NCBI RefSeq assembly: GCF_002836255.1
Contig: NZ_PJAU01000059.1
Location: 248,001 to 312,000, forward strand
Origin: Colwellia sp. 75C3
GTDB lineage: Bacteria > Pseudomonadota > Gammaproteobacteria > Enterobacterales > Alteromonadaceae
Direction of reading: 5' to 3'
Length of the DNA stretch: 64,000 bases
The position numbers and the translations under genes were made by a program. Within the stretch, counting starts at the first letter, position 1. Every line of letters starts with the position of its first letter. The notes beneath the pieces were generated by a model that ran no database searches, was not told where the DNA came from, and saw only the letters and a program-made list of their open reading frames with translations. Shown here in pieces: positions 35,943 through 45,230 of this stretch.

Positions 35943-37595
35943 TTAATTGACTTGGTAGGTTTTGTTATCATCCTGCCAAGCGCTTACCTTCGCGATTAAC
36001 ACGTTATTTTTAGCTTTTATTGCAATGCTCTTAGCTTGAGCTGCATAAGCTTGAGCTTGAGCTTGAACTGTTTTTTCGGCGTTTAGGGCAACTTGAGCTT
36101 GCGCTAACAAAATAGCCACTTTATTCGTTGCCACACCATCTTTATTGGCGATAGTGGTTGCTTGGGTAAAATAAGTGCGACCCAGTTCGATTTTATCTTG
36201 TGCATAGGCTATTAGCGCTAACTCTATAAGTGCGCGTGTTTGCCCGTAACTACCTTCAAAATCTTTATGGTATTGCATAGCTGTTTCTAATAAAGGAATT
36301 GCTTCGAGATATTGATGTTGTAGGCGCTTTATTTTAGCTAACTCTTCATGGGCATAAGCAATAAATAGTGCATCATGATAGTGCTCTGCCAGTTTTTTGG
36401 TTAATAAGATATAACGTTCAGCTTTAGATAAATCATGGTGAGTTAGTGAGTCTTTTTCATATTGATGAATAAGTAATACCCCTATCATCAAATGACTACG
36501 AATCTCTTCTCTGTGCATTTTCTTTTGACGCGCTTGCGCTATGTTTTCTTTCATTAAGATAATGCCTTGCTCGGTATCACCACTGTTAATATAGCTGGCG
36601 GCTAAAAATCGACGAGCGGCTAATAGGTCATTATTGCTTTGCAGCGCAGAAGAGAAAAAGGTAGTTGCTTGTACATAATCTCTTTGTAAATAAAGTGCTA
36701 TACCACGAGCAAAAGCTTCATTACTAAAGTCGCTAATATATGGCAGGGACGTTTGTGTGGCGTGTGGAGCAAAACGTAGTGTTATTTTTTGCACTAATTG
36801 CTCTAGGGCGTCCGGAATACTAGCGGCTAAGATAACCCCTTGTTCAACTCGCTGAGCAAGGTAGAAACTATAATCTAGCTGGAAATCTTGCGGATAACCT
36901 CGAAGTGTAGTTTGTACCAATAAATCGACGTTTAACGTTTGAGCAAGCGCTCTTAACTCGTTAGGGTCGGGATTTATTGAATTTTGTAATTTTTCTTGTT
37001 TAGATAATTGAATTGACTGAAGCAACTGTGTGCTAGCAATCAGTTGTAATGGCGTGTTTTTTGTTAAGCTTTCCCTTATATAGTCCATACCTTGTAAAGG
37101 AACCCAGTCGTGAATATCATCAGGCATATCATTAATGACTGGTAATAAAGCAACAGTGAAGCGTTCTTTTGTCGGGTTTTGGTGATTACTTTGGGAAGAG
37201 TGATAAATAAGTAAGCCGATGAAGGTGACAAAGGTCAATGCAGCAATTAGTACTAGATAGGTTGTATTGACGGATTTTCCTAAAAAACTACTTTTATTGG
37301 TGATTTCACTGAGCTCAGCCGTCCATTGATAGCCTTGGCGTGGATAAGTTTTAATGACATGGCTGCCAAGTAAATCACGAATCTCTTTTATCGATTGTAC
37401 CAATACTTGTTCTTGTACAACGACATCGTGCCAGACAGAGTCTAATACTTCCTGTTTAGTAACTATTTTAGTTTGATGAGCGATTAAGTATTTTAAGACT
37501 AATAACGTTTTTGCCCTGATACTAATTGTTTGACCATCTTTGATCAACACGCCAGCAGTTAAGTTGAGCTCAATATCATTAAAAGTAAATCGCAT
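35943..37595 (-). CDS. CadC/ToxR-like membrane transcription regulator with TPR-like C-terminus
   Basis: This 550-aa protein begins with an OmpR-type winged-helix domain at about residues 1-95 (FTFNDIELNLTAG, KQEVLDSVWHDVVVQEQVLVQSIKEIRDLLG, HVIKTYPRQGYQW). A single membrane helix follows at about 113-132 (LVLIAALTFVTFIGLLIY). The periplasmic part of about 415 aa is rich in TPR-like helical repeats. No receiver domain is present, so sensing is probably direct through the periplasmic part. An Ala-Gln run near the C-terminus (AQAQAQAYAAQAK) is encoded by repeats of agcttg at about 36048-36065. It faces away from the SPFH gene. Targets unknown. Confidence 0.85.
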   Translation of the reverse strand: MRFTFNDIELNLTAGVLIKDGQTISIRAKTLLVLKYLIAHQTKIVTKQEVLDSVWHDVVVQEQVLVQSIKEIRDLLGSHVIKTYPRQGYQWTAELSEITNKSSFLGKSVNTTYLVLIAALTFVTFIGLLIYHSSQSNHQNPTKERFTVALLPVINDMPDDIHDWVPLQGMDYIRESLTKNTPLQLIASTQLLQSIQLSKQEKLQNSINPDPNELRALAQTLNVDLLVQTTLRGYPQDFQLDYSFYLAQRVEQGVILAASIPDALEQLVQKITLRFAPHATQTSLPYISDFSNEAFARGIALYLQRDYVQATTFFSSALQSNNDLLAARRFLAASYINSGDTEQGIILMKENIAQARQKKMHREEIRSHLMIGVLLIHQYEKDSLTHHDLSKAERYILLTKKLAEHYHDALFIAYAHEELAKIKRLQHQYLEAIPLLETAMQYHKDFEGSYGQTRALIELALIAYAQDKIELGRTYFTQATTIANKDGVATNKVAILLAQAQVALNAEKTVQAQAQAYAAQAKSIAIKAKNNVLIAKVSAWQDDNKTYQVN

Positions 37596-37909
37596 AAAAG
37601 AACAGTTACAGCTTAGTTAGAGGGAAATTATTATAAATGAGCGGCTATGTTGGCTTAAATTAAATCTGAGTGCAACCAGCAGATGTTTTGCTTACTGATA
37701 AAGTGAAACAGAGTCGACTTTATTCATGCCCTAGTGCGACAGTGAGTGTTTGTTTAAATAGGAAGTTCTTGGCGTGCTACAAGCAACAGTTAGGGTTAAA
37801 TAGCTTGCTTTGCTCATAACAGTCTATTAACGTATTATTAAAAATAATTCTCAATTGAATTTAGATTTCACTTCGAACTTAAATTCAAATAAACAAGGAA
37901 AAAATATTT
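37596..37909. other. 314-bp divergent intergenic region
   Basis: This region separates the leftward CadC-like regulator and the rightward SPFH gene and must hold both promoters. It is A+T-rich near the SPFH gene. I see no convincing operator, RNA gene or hairpin with a T-tract. A CAAGGAAAA ribosome-binding site for the SPFH gene ends the region. Confidence 0.5.
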
Positions 37910-38887
37910 ATGGAAAATTTTGTTGAAGGTATTCTTACTAGTCCTGTTGTATGGATTACTATTGTTATTTTATACACGCTAAAAAAGGGCATTTATTTTG
38001 TCCCACAAAACCGAGGTTATGTTATTTATACCTTAGGTAAGTACAGCAAAACGCTTTCTGCGGGTTTAAATTTTATCATCCCTTACGTGCAATCAGTTGC
38101 TGCTGATCGTAATTTAAAAGAACAGTCATTAGAGATTATTTCACAACCTGCAATAACTAAAGATAACATTACTTTAGATATTGACGGTATTTTGTTTATG
38201 AAAGTCACTGATGCTTCAGCAGCGACCAATAACATCACCGATTATAAAATGTCGGTAGTACAACTTGCTATGACGAGTATGCGTAATGCTATTGGCTCAA
38301 TGGAGTTAGATGATTGTTTTCAAAACCGTGATGCCATTAATGCACAAATCTTAAACTCAATGACAGAAGCCACAGCACCTTGGGGTGTAATGGTTACTCG
38401 TTATGAAATAAAAGATATTACGCCACCACAGACTATCCGCGAAGATATGGAAAAACAAATGACCGCAGAGCGTGAAAAACGTTCAGTGATATTAACCGCC
38501 GAAGGGGTTAAAGTCGCAGCGATCACAGAAGCTGAAGGTCAGAAACAAGCGAGAGTTTTAGATGCTGAAGCAGCAAAAGCTGAGCAAGTACTTGCAGCAG
38601 AGGCATCAAAAGAGTCACAAATACTTGAAGCAACAGGTAAAGCGGAAGCGATACGCTTAGTTGCAGATGCAGACGCTAATGCCTTAGAAGTGGTAGGTAA
38701 TGCGGCAAATACTGAACAAGGTCATGCGGCGGTAATGCTAACACTAGCACAAGATGCAATTACAGCGCATCAAGCTATTGCGAACGAAAGTACAGTAGTA
38801 CTAACAGATGGCAAAACAGGTGAAAACATTGCTAATACAGTTGCGCAAGCGATTGCTGTTTCAAGTAGTTTGAAGTTGTCTAACTAG
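37910..38887 (+). CDS. SPFH/Band 7 (stomatin/paraslipin-like) membrane protein
   Basis: This 325-aa protein has an N-terminal hydrophobic segment (SPVVWITIVILYTL, about residues 11-25) and the SPFH domain at about 30-200. Paraslipin/QmcA-like motifs include VPQNRGYVIYTLGKYSKTLSAGLNFIIPY, AITKDNITLDIDG and EREKRSVILTAEG. A long Ala/Glu-rich coiled-coil tail follows (EAEGQKQARVLDAEAAKAEQ). These proteins form large membrane-associated oligomers linked to microdomains and FtsH-type quality control. The next gene is NfeD, the usual partner of this family. Confidence 0.93.
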   Translation: MENFVEGILTSPVVWITIVILYTLKKGIYFVPQNRGYVIYTLGKYSKTLSAGLNFIIPYVQSVAADRNLKEQSLEIISQPAITKDNITLDIDGILFMKVTDASAATNNITDYKMSVVQLAMTSMRNAIGSMELDDCFQNRDAINAQILNSMTEATAPWGVMVTRYEIKDITPPQTIREDMEKQMTAEREKRSVILTAEGVKVAAITEAEGQKQARVLDAEAAKAEQVLAAEASKESQILEATGKAEAIRLVADADANALEVVGNAANTEQGHAAVMLTLAQDAITAHQAIANESTVVLTDGKTGENIANTVAQAIAVSSSLKLSN

Positions 38888-38963
38888 TACTTATTGTAGA
38901 CCTATATATTTGGGTGTAAAGTCAAATAAACTAGGTCTATCTTTCTTTTACCAAAGAGGTTCT

Positions 38964-39431
38964 ATGGAATATTTTTTAGAAAACCCTTCTCATTTATGGT
39001 ATCTAATTGCAGGTATTAGCTTTGTAGTTGAATTGAGTATTATGGGTTTAAGTGGTCCGTTACTCTTTTTTGCTATTGCTAGTTTGACTACGGGTATTTT
39101 AGTGAGTGTTGGTTTTGTTGATGGTTGGCAAGGTGAAATATTAACGGTTGGCCTTTTAACTGCGGTTGTTGCTGCTATTTTATGGAAACCATTAAAGTCA
39201 TTGCAGAATTCAAAAGATAAAACGGATGATTCTAGCGATATGATAGGTTTGCAAGTACCTGCCAGCTCTGAAATTAATGCAACTAGCGGTACCATTCGTT
39301 ATTCAGGTATCGATTGGCAAGCACGTTTAGCTGATGAAGCTAATGGGGCAGCCATTAGTGAGAAGAGTCAGTGTGAAATTGTCGGAATAACGGGTACTAC
39401 TATGTTAGTTAAGGTCTCAGCACTTAAATAA
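38964..39431 (+). CDS. NfeD-family membrane protein
   Basis: This 155-aa protein is read from ATG 38964, preceded by AGAGG. The frame extends upstream to a TTG at 38910, but that extension has no ribosome-binding site and is unlike NfeD N-termini. Two to three membrane segments cover about residues 10-80 (HLWYLIAGISFVVEL, LSGPLLFFAIASLTTGILVSVG, TVGLLTAVVAAILW). The C-terminal soluble OB-fold (about 95-155) has GLQVPASSEI, GTIRYSGIDWQARL and GITGTTMLVK. It is the partner of the SPFH protein encoded 76 bp upstream. Confidence 0.93.
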   Translation: MEYFLENPSHLWYLIAGISFVVELSIMGLSGPLLFFAIASLTTGILVSVGFVDGWQGEILTVGLLTAVVAAILWKPLKSLQNSKDKTDDSSDMIGLQVPASSEINATSGTIRYSGIDWQARLADEANGAAISEKSQCEIVGITGTTMLVKVSALK

Positions 39432-39463
39432 ATTGTAACGCTGAGATATCAGAAGTCCCAAAT

Positions 39464-39490
39464 AAAACGACGCACTAGCGTCGTTTTTTT
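39464..39490 (+). terminator. Terminator after the SPFH-NfeD operon
   Basis: A perfect 10-bp stem (39464-39473 with 39478-39487) with a tetraloop acta runs straight into a T7 tract. It lies between converging genes. Confidence 0.93.
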
Positions 39491-39493
39491 GCT

Positions 39494-40366
39494 TTATTTT
39501 AGCTTAATCCACAGGCGTTCATCGGTTAACAGTGCTTTGGTTTTATCAGATAATAAAGGGTTACGTAGGGGAAATGAGGTGCGATTATTGACGTTAGCTT
39601 TAGATAAAATACCTGAAGTGATTCTATGATTCAGAAAAAATTGTTCAAATTGACCTGATTCAAGTAACAGCGCCAAGCCAAAAGATAAACGTTGTTGTAA
39701 TCGTTCATTATGTTTATTAACAAAAAAGAATGTCGGGGCAGGGTATTGCAGCATTAAATATTTTTCAACGGTAAGGCCTTCGTCATCAGAAATTTCTAAC
39801 CAAGGTTCATGTAGCGCTCGTGGAAAATAACTGAATCGTCCTTTTTTTAACATTTTAATTAAAGAAACATCATTGCCTTTAACAACTTGAAAGTTGTTGG
39901 CCAACAAAATATCACTATCGGCCCAATTATGTCCTTGACCAAGATCTATTTTTTTTAGATCAGCTAACGATGTCTTTTTATTAAAAAGGTGTTGTTTATT
40001 TTTAGGAATAATAAAGATTCGATAGCCCATTAGTCCCTTTAATATAGGAAAATAAATGGCCTGAAGTTTATTTTCTAATGTTTGGGAGGTCATTCGCCAA
40101 GTTAAATCAATATACTCTTCACGTTGCAACATCATCGATGTTCTAGCTTGAGCCATTTCAATATTGACGGGCTGTAATTTGTAGTCGCCATAACGGGATT
40201 TACTGACCTCAAGTGCCAGTGTTAATAAGTCAACAAAATAGCTTTGTTTAAGGTCGGGGTATTTCTTTGACTCGACATAACGAACCAGATCTATTTCAGT
40301 AGCAAAGCTAAAGTTACTGATTAATGCCATGGTGATTAATAGTTGGCGGATGTTACTTAGAACCAT
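39494..40366 (-). CDS. Orphan periplasmic solute-binding-like protein
   Basis: This 290-aa protein has a signal peptide ending near FSFA (about residue 22). The rest is weakly like the amino-acid-type solute-binding fold: YFVDLLTLALEVSK in lobe 1, YRIFIIPKNKQHLF, KTSLADLKKIDLGQGHNWAD, KGNDVSLIKMLKKGRFSYFPRALHE and the helical end LLLESGQFEQFFLNH. No transport partners are adjacent. Proteins of this type are frequent in Alteromonadales and may be sensors rather than transporters. Its stop codon falls only three bases from the facing terminator. Confidence 0.68.
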   Translation of the reverse strand: MVLSNIRQLLITMALISNFSFATEIDLVRYVESKKYPDLKQSYFVDLLTLALEVSKSRYGDYKLQPVNIEMAQARTSMMLQREEYIDLTWRMTSQTLENKLQAIYFPILKGLMGYRIFIIPKNKQHLFNKKTSLADLKKIDLGQGHNWADSDILLANNFQVVKGNDVSLIKMLKKGRFSYFPRALHEPWLEISDDEGLTVEKYLMLQYPAPTFFFVNKHNERLQQRLSFGLALLLESGQFEQFFLNHRITSGILSKANVNNRTSFPLRNPLLSDKTKALLTDERLWIKLK

Positions 40367-40465
40367 GAATCACATTGCAGTTATTGGCTAATAATGAATA
40401 TTATTATAGCCTAAATTATTTAAGCTGCGAGGAGAATTTCGCAGCTTAAATAAAGACTTATATGT

Positions 40466-41827
40466 CTATTTATATATCTTCTCAGCCCAACGCGCTAAAC
40501 CTGAAGTTACGCTGCCAAAATGATCACCCACAACGATAGGGATGTTTGGCATTTGCTGTTGTAAAAACTCACTCAATACAGGTGATTTTGCTGTACCACC
40601 GGTGACAAAAATCACTTCTGGTTGACACTGAGCTTGCTCTACAGCAGATTTCATTATATCGGCAATACTTTCTAGGGTGCGCTTATTAGCAGTGCGTAAT
40701 GTCTCTTTGGTAACGTCTGCATAAAGATCATCGCTAATATCTGTTAGGTCGATTGTTTGCTCATTTTGCTCTGAGAGAGCAATTTTTGCTTGCTCAGCGG
40801 CATTGACTAATTGATAGCTAAGTTTGTGATCGTGTACAGCCACTAAGCGTTCAATTATTGCTGTTTCTTTGGCATCACGTGATAACTGAAGTAAATCACG
40901 TCTATTTTTAGCACTGTAAAATTCTGTTTGTTCATTAATGTTATTAATCGCGAGTGCTTGATAAAAGCTACTCGTTGGCATCGGTTTACCTGTCTTTAAT
41001 AAACTATTCATACCTAAACTTGGCATGATGCCTTGTAAGGCCAATTGAATATCAAAGTCATTACCTGCAACGCGTAGACCCGCATGAGCGAGTAGATGAT
41101 CGTTACGATTATCGTTATCGGTGAAATTCGGGCTCATGAGTAACATTGAACAATCACTAGTACCTCCACCAATATCTACCACTAATACGCGTGTTTCTTT
41201 AGTTAATGATGATTCAAATTCAAAACCAGCCGCGACAGGCTCATATTGAAATTCAACATCTTTAAAACCAACACGTTTTGCTGCATTAGTTAATACGGCT
41301 ATGGCTTGTCGGTTACTTTCTTCACCGTGCAACCCTTGGAAATTAATCGGACGTCCAATTACTGTTTGAGTGACTTCTTTTTGTAATGCTTGCTCAGTAA
41401 GGCTTTTCACATTACTCATCATACAAGCGACAATATCTTCAAAAAATTGAATTTGTGCTGGTGCTAAACCGCCCGCGCCAAGAAATGATTTAGGTGATTT
41501 GATGTAATAACCTTCTTCGGGATCCTCAAGGTATTGCTCTAATGCGGTTTTACCAAAGAGTAAATCACTTGATATGCCATCAAACTTTAACTCACGCAGA
41601 GCCGATTGACCTTTTTGCAACTGATTTTTACGATCAGTGAGAAACGTCGCCTGTTGTGTGGCCGGTAACTGTTGAGACAGCCAGTTAGTAATAACATCAC
41701 GGCTTGGTGCATATAGATTTGAGGCAATATATGACTCATCACCCAATAAAGGAATAATGTGTGGCTGACCATTGCGCATGGTGGCAACACCACAGTTGGA
41801 TGTACCGTAATCGAAACCTATCATCAT
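40466..41827 (-). CDS. yegD: Hsp70-family protein, YegD-like
   Basis: This 453-aa actin/Hsp70-fold ATPase has phosphate-binding motif 1 in IGFDYGTSNCGVA. Phosphate-binding motif 2 is RVLVVDIGGGTSDCSML, and the adenosine motif is EVIFVTGGTAKSPVLSEFL. It lacks the C-terminal substrate-binding domain of DnaK, as YegD of E. coli (450 aa) does. YegD is a DnaK-related ATPase of unclear cellular role. The length and motif layout agree well with the family. It stands alone with a free-standing leftward transcript. Confidence 0.9.
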   Translation of the reverse strand: MMIGFDYGTSNCGVATMRNGQPHIIPLLGDESYIASNLYAPSRDVITNWLSQQLPATQQATFLTDRKNQLQKGQSALRELKFDGISSDLLFGKTALEQYLEDPEEGYYIKSPKSFLGAGGLAPAQIQFFEDIVACMMSNVKSLTEQALQKEVTQTVIGRPINFQGLHGEESNRQAIAVLTNAAKRVGFKDVEFQYEPVAAGFEFESSLTKETRVLVVDIGGGTSDCSMLLMSPNFTDNDNRNDHLLAHAGLRVAGNDFDIQLALQGIMPSLGMNSLLKTGKPMPTSSFYQALAINNINEQTEFYSAKNRRDLLQLSRDAKETAIIERLVAVHDHKLSYQLVNAAEQAKIALSEQNEQTIDLTDISDDLYADVTKETLRTANKRTLESIADIMKSAVEQAQCQPEVIFVTGGTAKSPVLSEFLQQQMPNIPIVVGDHFGSVTSGLARWAEKIYK

Positions 41828-42036
41828 TAATACCTAAGAGAATGCCTACTAGAAAAAGGCCGCGTAGCATACTCAGTAACTAAGATAATCTCAAGGCCTA
41901 GGGATAATTAATTTGTAAATGGTTGATCTTCAGCGTTAAGTTTTGAATTTAAGCCGAGCTGAAGATATAGCTTACGTCACTTGGTTGTGTTCGCTTTTCT
42001 AGGCAGTTAAAATAGCGAAAATTGTGTTGAGAGCTA

Positions 42037-42429
42037 ATGATGAAATTAAGTAAAACGAATCAAAAAATTGATAATAACGTCTGTAAAGCGTTGACCATTG
42101 CCTGTGAATCATCTTTGCATGAGGTTGCTGGTTTTGTTTGGTTAACCCATAGAGCGAATTATACTAATTTTCCTGCTAGCTTAGTCATTACCTGTGTATT
42201 TAGCACCAATGAAGAAGTTACCGCGATGAAAGCGCAACAACAAGATGAAGTTTTGCGCTTGAGTATTCAAAAACAATTAGTAAAAGTGGGCGTAGTTGCT
42301 AAAAATATCAAACAATGTGTTCATTTTGATAGTGAACAGGCTTGTCAGGCGCAACATAGTGGGGATTGGGAAGCGCGTTTAGCATTGCGCATTGTAAAAC
42401 AAAAAACTATGTCTCGACGTACTCACTAA
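42037..42429 (+). CDS. Conserved hypothetical protein
   Basis: I do not recognise a named domain in this 130-aa soluble protein. It has KIDNNVCKALTIACE, HEVAGFVWLTHRANYTNFPASLVITCVF and a C-terminal IKQCVHFDSEQACQAQHSGDWEARL. It contains no signal peptide or membrane segment and reads like a small conserved cytoplasmic alpha/beta protein of marine gammaproteobacteria. Similar proteins in related genomes are, as far as I recall, annotated only as hypothetical. The bidirectional terminator after it separates it from proA. Confidence 0.65.
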   Translation: MMKLSKTNQKIDNNVCKALTIACESSLHEVAGFVWLTHRANYTNFPASLVITCVFSTNEEVTAMKAQQQDEVLRLSIQKQLVKVGVVAKNIKQCVHFDSEQACQAQHSGDWEARLALRIVKQKTMSRRTH

Positions 42430-42441
42430 TAAGTTTGTATA

Positions 42442-42472
42442 AAACGAAGCCCAGATTTTAGGCTTCGTTTAT
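42442..42472. terminator. Bidirectional terminator between the hypothetical gene and proA
   Basis: A perfect 10-bp stem (42442-42451 with 42461-42470) and a 9-nt loop lie between converging genes. T-runs flank it on both strands (gttta rightward, TTTTAT leftward). Confidence 0.8.
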
Positions 42473-42484
42473 TCAGTGCTTATT

Positions 42485-43741
42485 TTACAGTCGAACTTGA
42501 CCATCACCAAAAACAACAAATTTCTCTGTCGTTAAAGCCTCTAGGCCCATCGGCCCGTAAGCATGTAATTTACTGGTTGAGATACCTATTTCTGAGCCTA
42601 AACCTAATTGGTTACCATCTGAAAAACGTGACGATGCATTAACCATTACAACCGAAGAGTTTATTTGGCGGACAAATTGTTGGCTGCGTGAAATATCTTG
42701 GCTGATAATGACTTCAGTATGATCAGAAGTAAATTCATTGATATGACTAATAGCTTTGTTAAAACTATTCACTACCTTTACTGCAATTTCCTGCGCTAAG
42801 TACTCAGCTTGGTAATCTGCTTCGGTTGCTAATTCAGCGTTGGCAAAATAACCAATACTGTCTTTACAGGCATGTATTTTCACTTGTGCAGCATCATTAA
42901 GTGCTTTAGCTGCTAAAGGTAAGAAACTAGCGCTAATATCGCCGTGCACTAAAACTGTCTCAAAGGCATTACAAGCACTAGGTTTTTGGGTTTTACCATT
43001 AACCAAAATATCGACAGCTTTATCTAAATCAGCGTACTTATCTATGTATAAGTGACAAACACCCTTGTAGTGTTGAATAACCGGAATACGACTGTTTTCA
43101 CTGACATAACGGATTAAACCTTCACCACCACGTGGAATAACTAAATCGATAGTATCACTCTGTTGTAGTAAGTCTTCAATAACGCTGCGACTCGTATCAG
43201 GTACTACGCTGACAATATTTTCATCAACATTATGTGTGGTTAATACTTGATGCAAACATTGCGCGATTGCTAAGTTAGAGTAAATAGCTTCAGAGCCACC
43301 ACGTAGAATGACTGCATTGCCTGATTTAATACATAAGGCAGCGGCTTCAGCGGTAACATTAGGTCGAGCTTCGTAAATCATGGCAATTACACCAAGAGGA
43401 ATACGCATTTTACCGACTTGAATGCCATTTGGACGTAATGATAATTTATCAATATCGCCAATAGGATCCGCTAAGGCGACAATTTCACGAATAGCGGCAC
43501 TAATTTCTTTAATGCCTTTATCGTTTAGTACTAATCTATCTAACATGGCTTGCGATAAACCTTTCTCACGGCCCGCAGTTATATCTTTATTGTTTTCTTC
43601 AATGATCATGTCGCTGTTATCTTCAACCGCAGTGGCGATAGCATTTAACAGGGTGTTTTTTTCAGTACTGTTCAGTTGTGCTGCCACTCTGCTGGCTGCT
43701 TTAGCTTTTTTTGCCATCGTGGCGATATTAAAATTGGTCAT
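42485..43741 (-). CDS. proA: Gamma-glutamyl phosphate reductase
   Basis: This 418-aa aldehyde-dehydrogenase-fold enzyme catalyses the second step of proline synthesis. Motifs are IPLGVIAMIYEARPNVTAEA, LRGGSEAIYSN, DLVIPRGGEGLI, the catalytic cysteine in KPSACNAFETVLVH, and LGSEIGISTSKLHAYGPMGLEAL near the C-terminus. Length matches E. coli ProA (417 aa). It is 44 bp downstream of proB in one leftward operon. Confidence 0.97.
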   Translation of the reverse strand: MTNFNIATMAKKAKAASRVAAQLNSTEKNTLLNAIATAVEDNSDMIIEENNKDITAGREKGLSQAMLDRLVLNDKGIKEISAAIREIVALADPIGDIDKLSLRPNGIQVGKMRIPLGVIAMIYEARPNVTAEAAALCIKSGNAVILRGGSEAIYSNLAIAQCLHQVLTTHNVDENIVSVVPDTSRSVIEDLLQQSDTIDLVIPRGGEGLIRYVSENSRIPVIQHYKGVCHLYIDKYADLDKAVDILVNGKTQKPSACNAFETVLVHGDISASFLPLAAKALNDAAQVKIHACKDSIGYFANAELATEADYQAEYLAQEIAVKVVNSFNKAISHINEFTSDHTEVIISQDISRSQQFVRQINSSVVMVNASSRFSDGNQLGLGSEIGISTSKLHAYGPMGLEALTTEKFVVFGDGQVRL

Positions 43742-43785
43742 TTTGTTACTCTTATCGAAAAATTTTTAAGTTGCTATACGCTAAA

Positions 43786-44883
43786 TTAGAAAATAACCAT
43801 ATCATCGCGATGTACGACAACTTCACCATAATCATGGCCTAAAATAGCGATAATATCATTACTGTGTTTGCCCATAATTCTTTTCAAATCATAGTGACTA
43901 TATAAGGTAATGCCTTTGCCGATCACTGTATTGTTTTGAGCATCGATAAGATCGATAGCATCGCCAGCTTCAAACCTTTTTGTTACCGATTTTATACCTG
44001 CGGGTAATAGAGACGCGCCTTTATTAACAACAGCATTAACGGCGCCTGGATCGAGTTTTATTTTACCTCGGCTTTTTAATGTGTGTTTTAACCAGTGCTT
44101 TTTAGCGGTAATAATATTTTTATCTGCAGCAAAACGTGTACCGGGGTTCACTTGTGCGATAAGAGAGCTAAAAACCTCACTTTTAGTACCGTTGACAATA
44201 TAGGTATTTATCCCATGTTCAACGGCTTTTTCAGCGGCTTCTATTTTGGTTTTCATACCTCCCATGGCTAGAGGATTACGACTTGTGCCAGCCATGGCAT
44301 ATATTTCATCAGTGATCTTATCAATATTAGGGATTAATACGGCATCATCATTGATATTTGGGTCTTTGGTGAATACACCATCAATATCACTTAATATGAA
44401 TAAACTGTCTGCCTCACAGGCTTGGGCAACTAACGCGGCAAGGTTGTCATTATCACCGATGGAGAGTTCTTTGGTGGTGACGGTGTCATTCTCATTAACG
44501 ATAGGTAGCACGCCATTGGCTAACTGAATTTTAATCGTTTCTTGAATGCTGATAAAACGTTCTCTATCAGCTAAATCATTTTGGGTGATGAGTATTTGGC
44601 TACAAGGGACATCAAAAAAACGTTGCCAGTTAGCCATCATTTGCATCTGACCTACGCTAGACATGGCTTTTTTAGTGGATATTGATAGCTTTGGTGAGCC
44701 ATGCTGAATGACCGTTCGGCCAGCTGCGACACCACCAGAGGAAACTAAGATTATCTCTTTGCCTTGCTGTTGGCATGTGGTGATAAATTGTGCGATTGCT
44801 AATATGTATTGGCCGCTACAACCATCGCTAGTAGGCGCTACTAAGGCACTACCAACTTTGATCACAGCTCTATTAAAATTCAT
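43786..44883 (-). CDS. proB: Glutamate 5-kinase
   Basis: This 365-aa kinase makes gamma-glutamyl phosphate, the first step of proline synthesis. The amino-acid-kinase domain covers about residues 1-255 (VIKVGSALVAP, VSSGGVAAGR, NENDTVTTKE, LSDIDGVFTKDPN, GGMKTKIEAAEKAVEHG). A C-terminal PUA domain covers about 275-355 (GKIKLDPGAVNAVVNKGASLLPAGIKSV). The kinase domain is subject to proline feedback in this family. It is the first gene of proBA. Confidence 0.96.
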   Translation of the reverse strand: MNFNRAVIKVGSALVAPTSDGCSGQYILAIAQFITTCQQQGKEIILVSSGGVAAGRTVIQHGSPKLSISTKKAMSSVGQMQMMANWQRFFDVPCSQILITQNDLADRERFISIQETIKIQLANGVLPIVNENDTVTTKELSIGDNDNLAALVAQACEADSLFILSDIDGVFTKDPNINDDAVLIPNIDKITDEIYAMAGTSRNPLAMGGMKTKIEAAEKAVEHGINTYIVNGTKSEVFSSLIAQVNPGTRFAADKNIITAKKHWLKHTLKSRGKIKLDPGAVNAVVNKGASLLPAGIKSVTKRFEAGDAIDLIDAQNNTVIGKGITLYSHYDLKRIMGKHSNDIIAILGHDYGEVVVHRDDMVIF

Positions 44884-45230
44884 TTTATCTCCTTTGTTAA
44901 GCTGTCTTCAGTATGCAGTAAACTGAGTAAAAACTCAATTGATTACATTTTTATTCACTATGACACAATATGAAACGTATGTTTTTAGCCCTTTTAGAAA
45001 GTATCTGCGACGAACGATGCTTTTTACATGACTAGATTAGCCAAAAAGCTTCAATTACTTTGGTATAAAAAAAAAGTGATCGCTTTTTGTCCATTTTAAA
45101 TTTCTATTGATAATGTGATTATGAAAAGGGATGCTCAGTGAGCAGGCAATAAAAAAATATAATTATTAGCTAAATCATGATTAAATAACGTTATCCGTAT
45201 TACTTATCTATTATTAGTTATTAGCAAGAT
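44884..45230. other. 347-bp divergent intergenic region
   Basis: This A+T-rich region between proB (leftward) and the acyltransferase gene (rightward) holds both promoters. CTCCTTTG just after 44884 is the proB ribosome-binding site on the other strand. A 23-codon ORF at 45028-45099 is noted but not supported. No crl gene, RNA gene or clear operator is visible. Confidence 0.5.

Noticed and set aside
37845-37875. Fur-box-like A/T-rich sequence upstream of the SPFH gene
   Set aside because: Only partial agreement with the 19-bp Fur consensus; expected by chance in this A+T-rich region.
38910-38963. TTG-started extension of NfeD
   Set aside because: Rare start, no ribosome-binding site, and ATG 38964 with AGAGG gives the normal NfeD N-terminus.
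45028-45099. 23-codon ORF upstream of the acyltransferase gene
   Set aside because: Very short, Lys-rich from a poly-A run, and without a ribosome-binding site.
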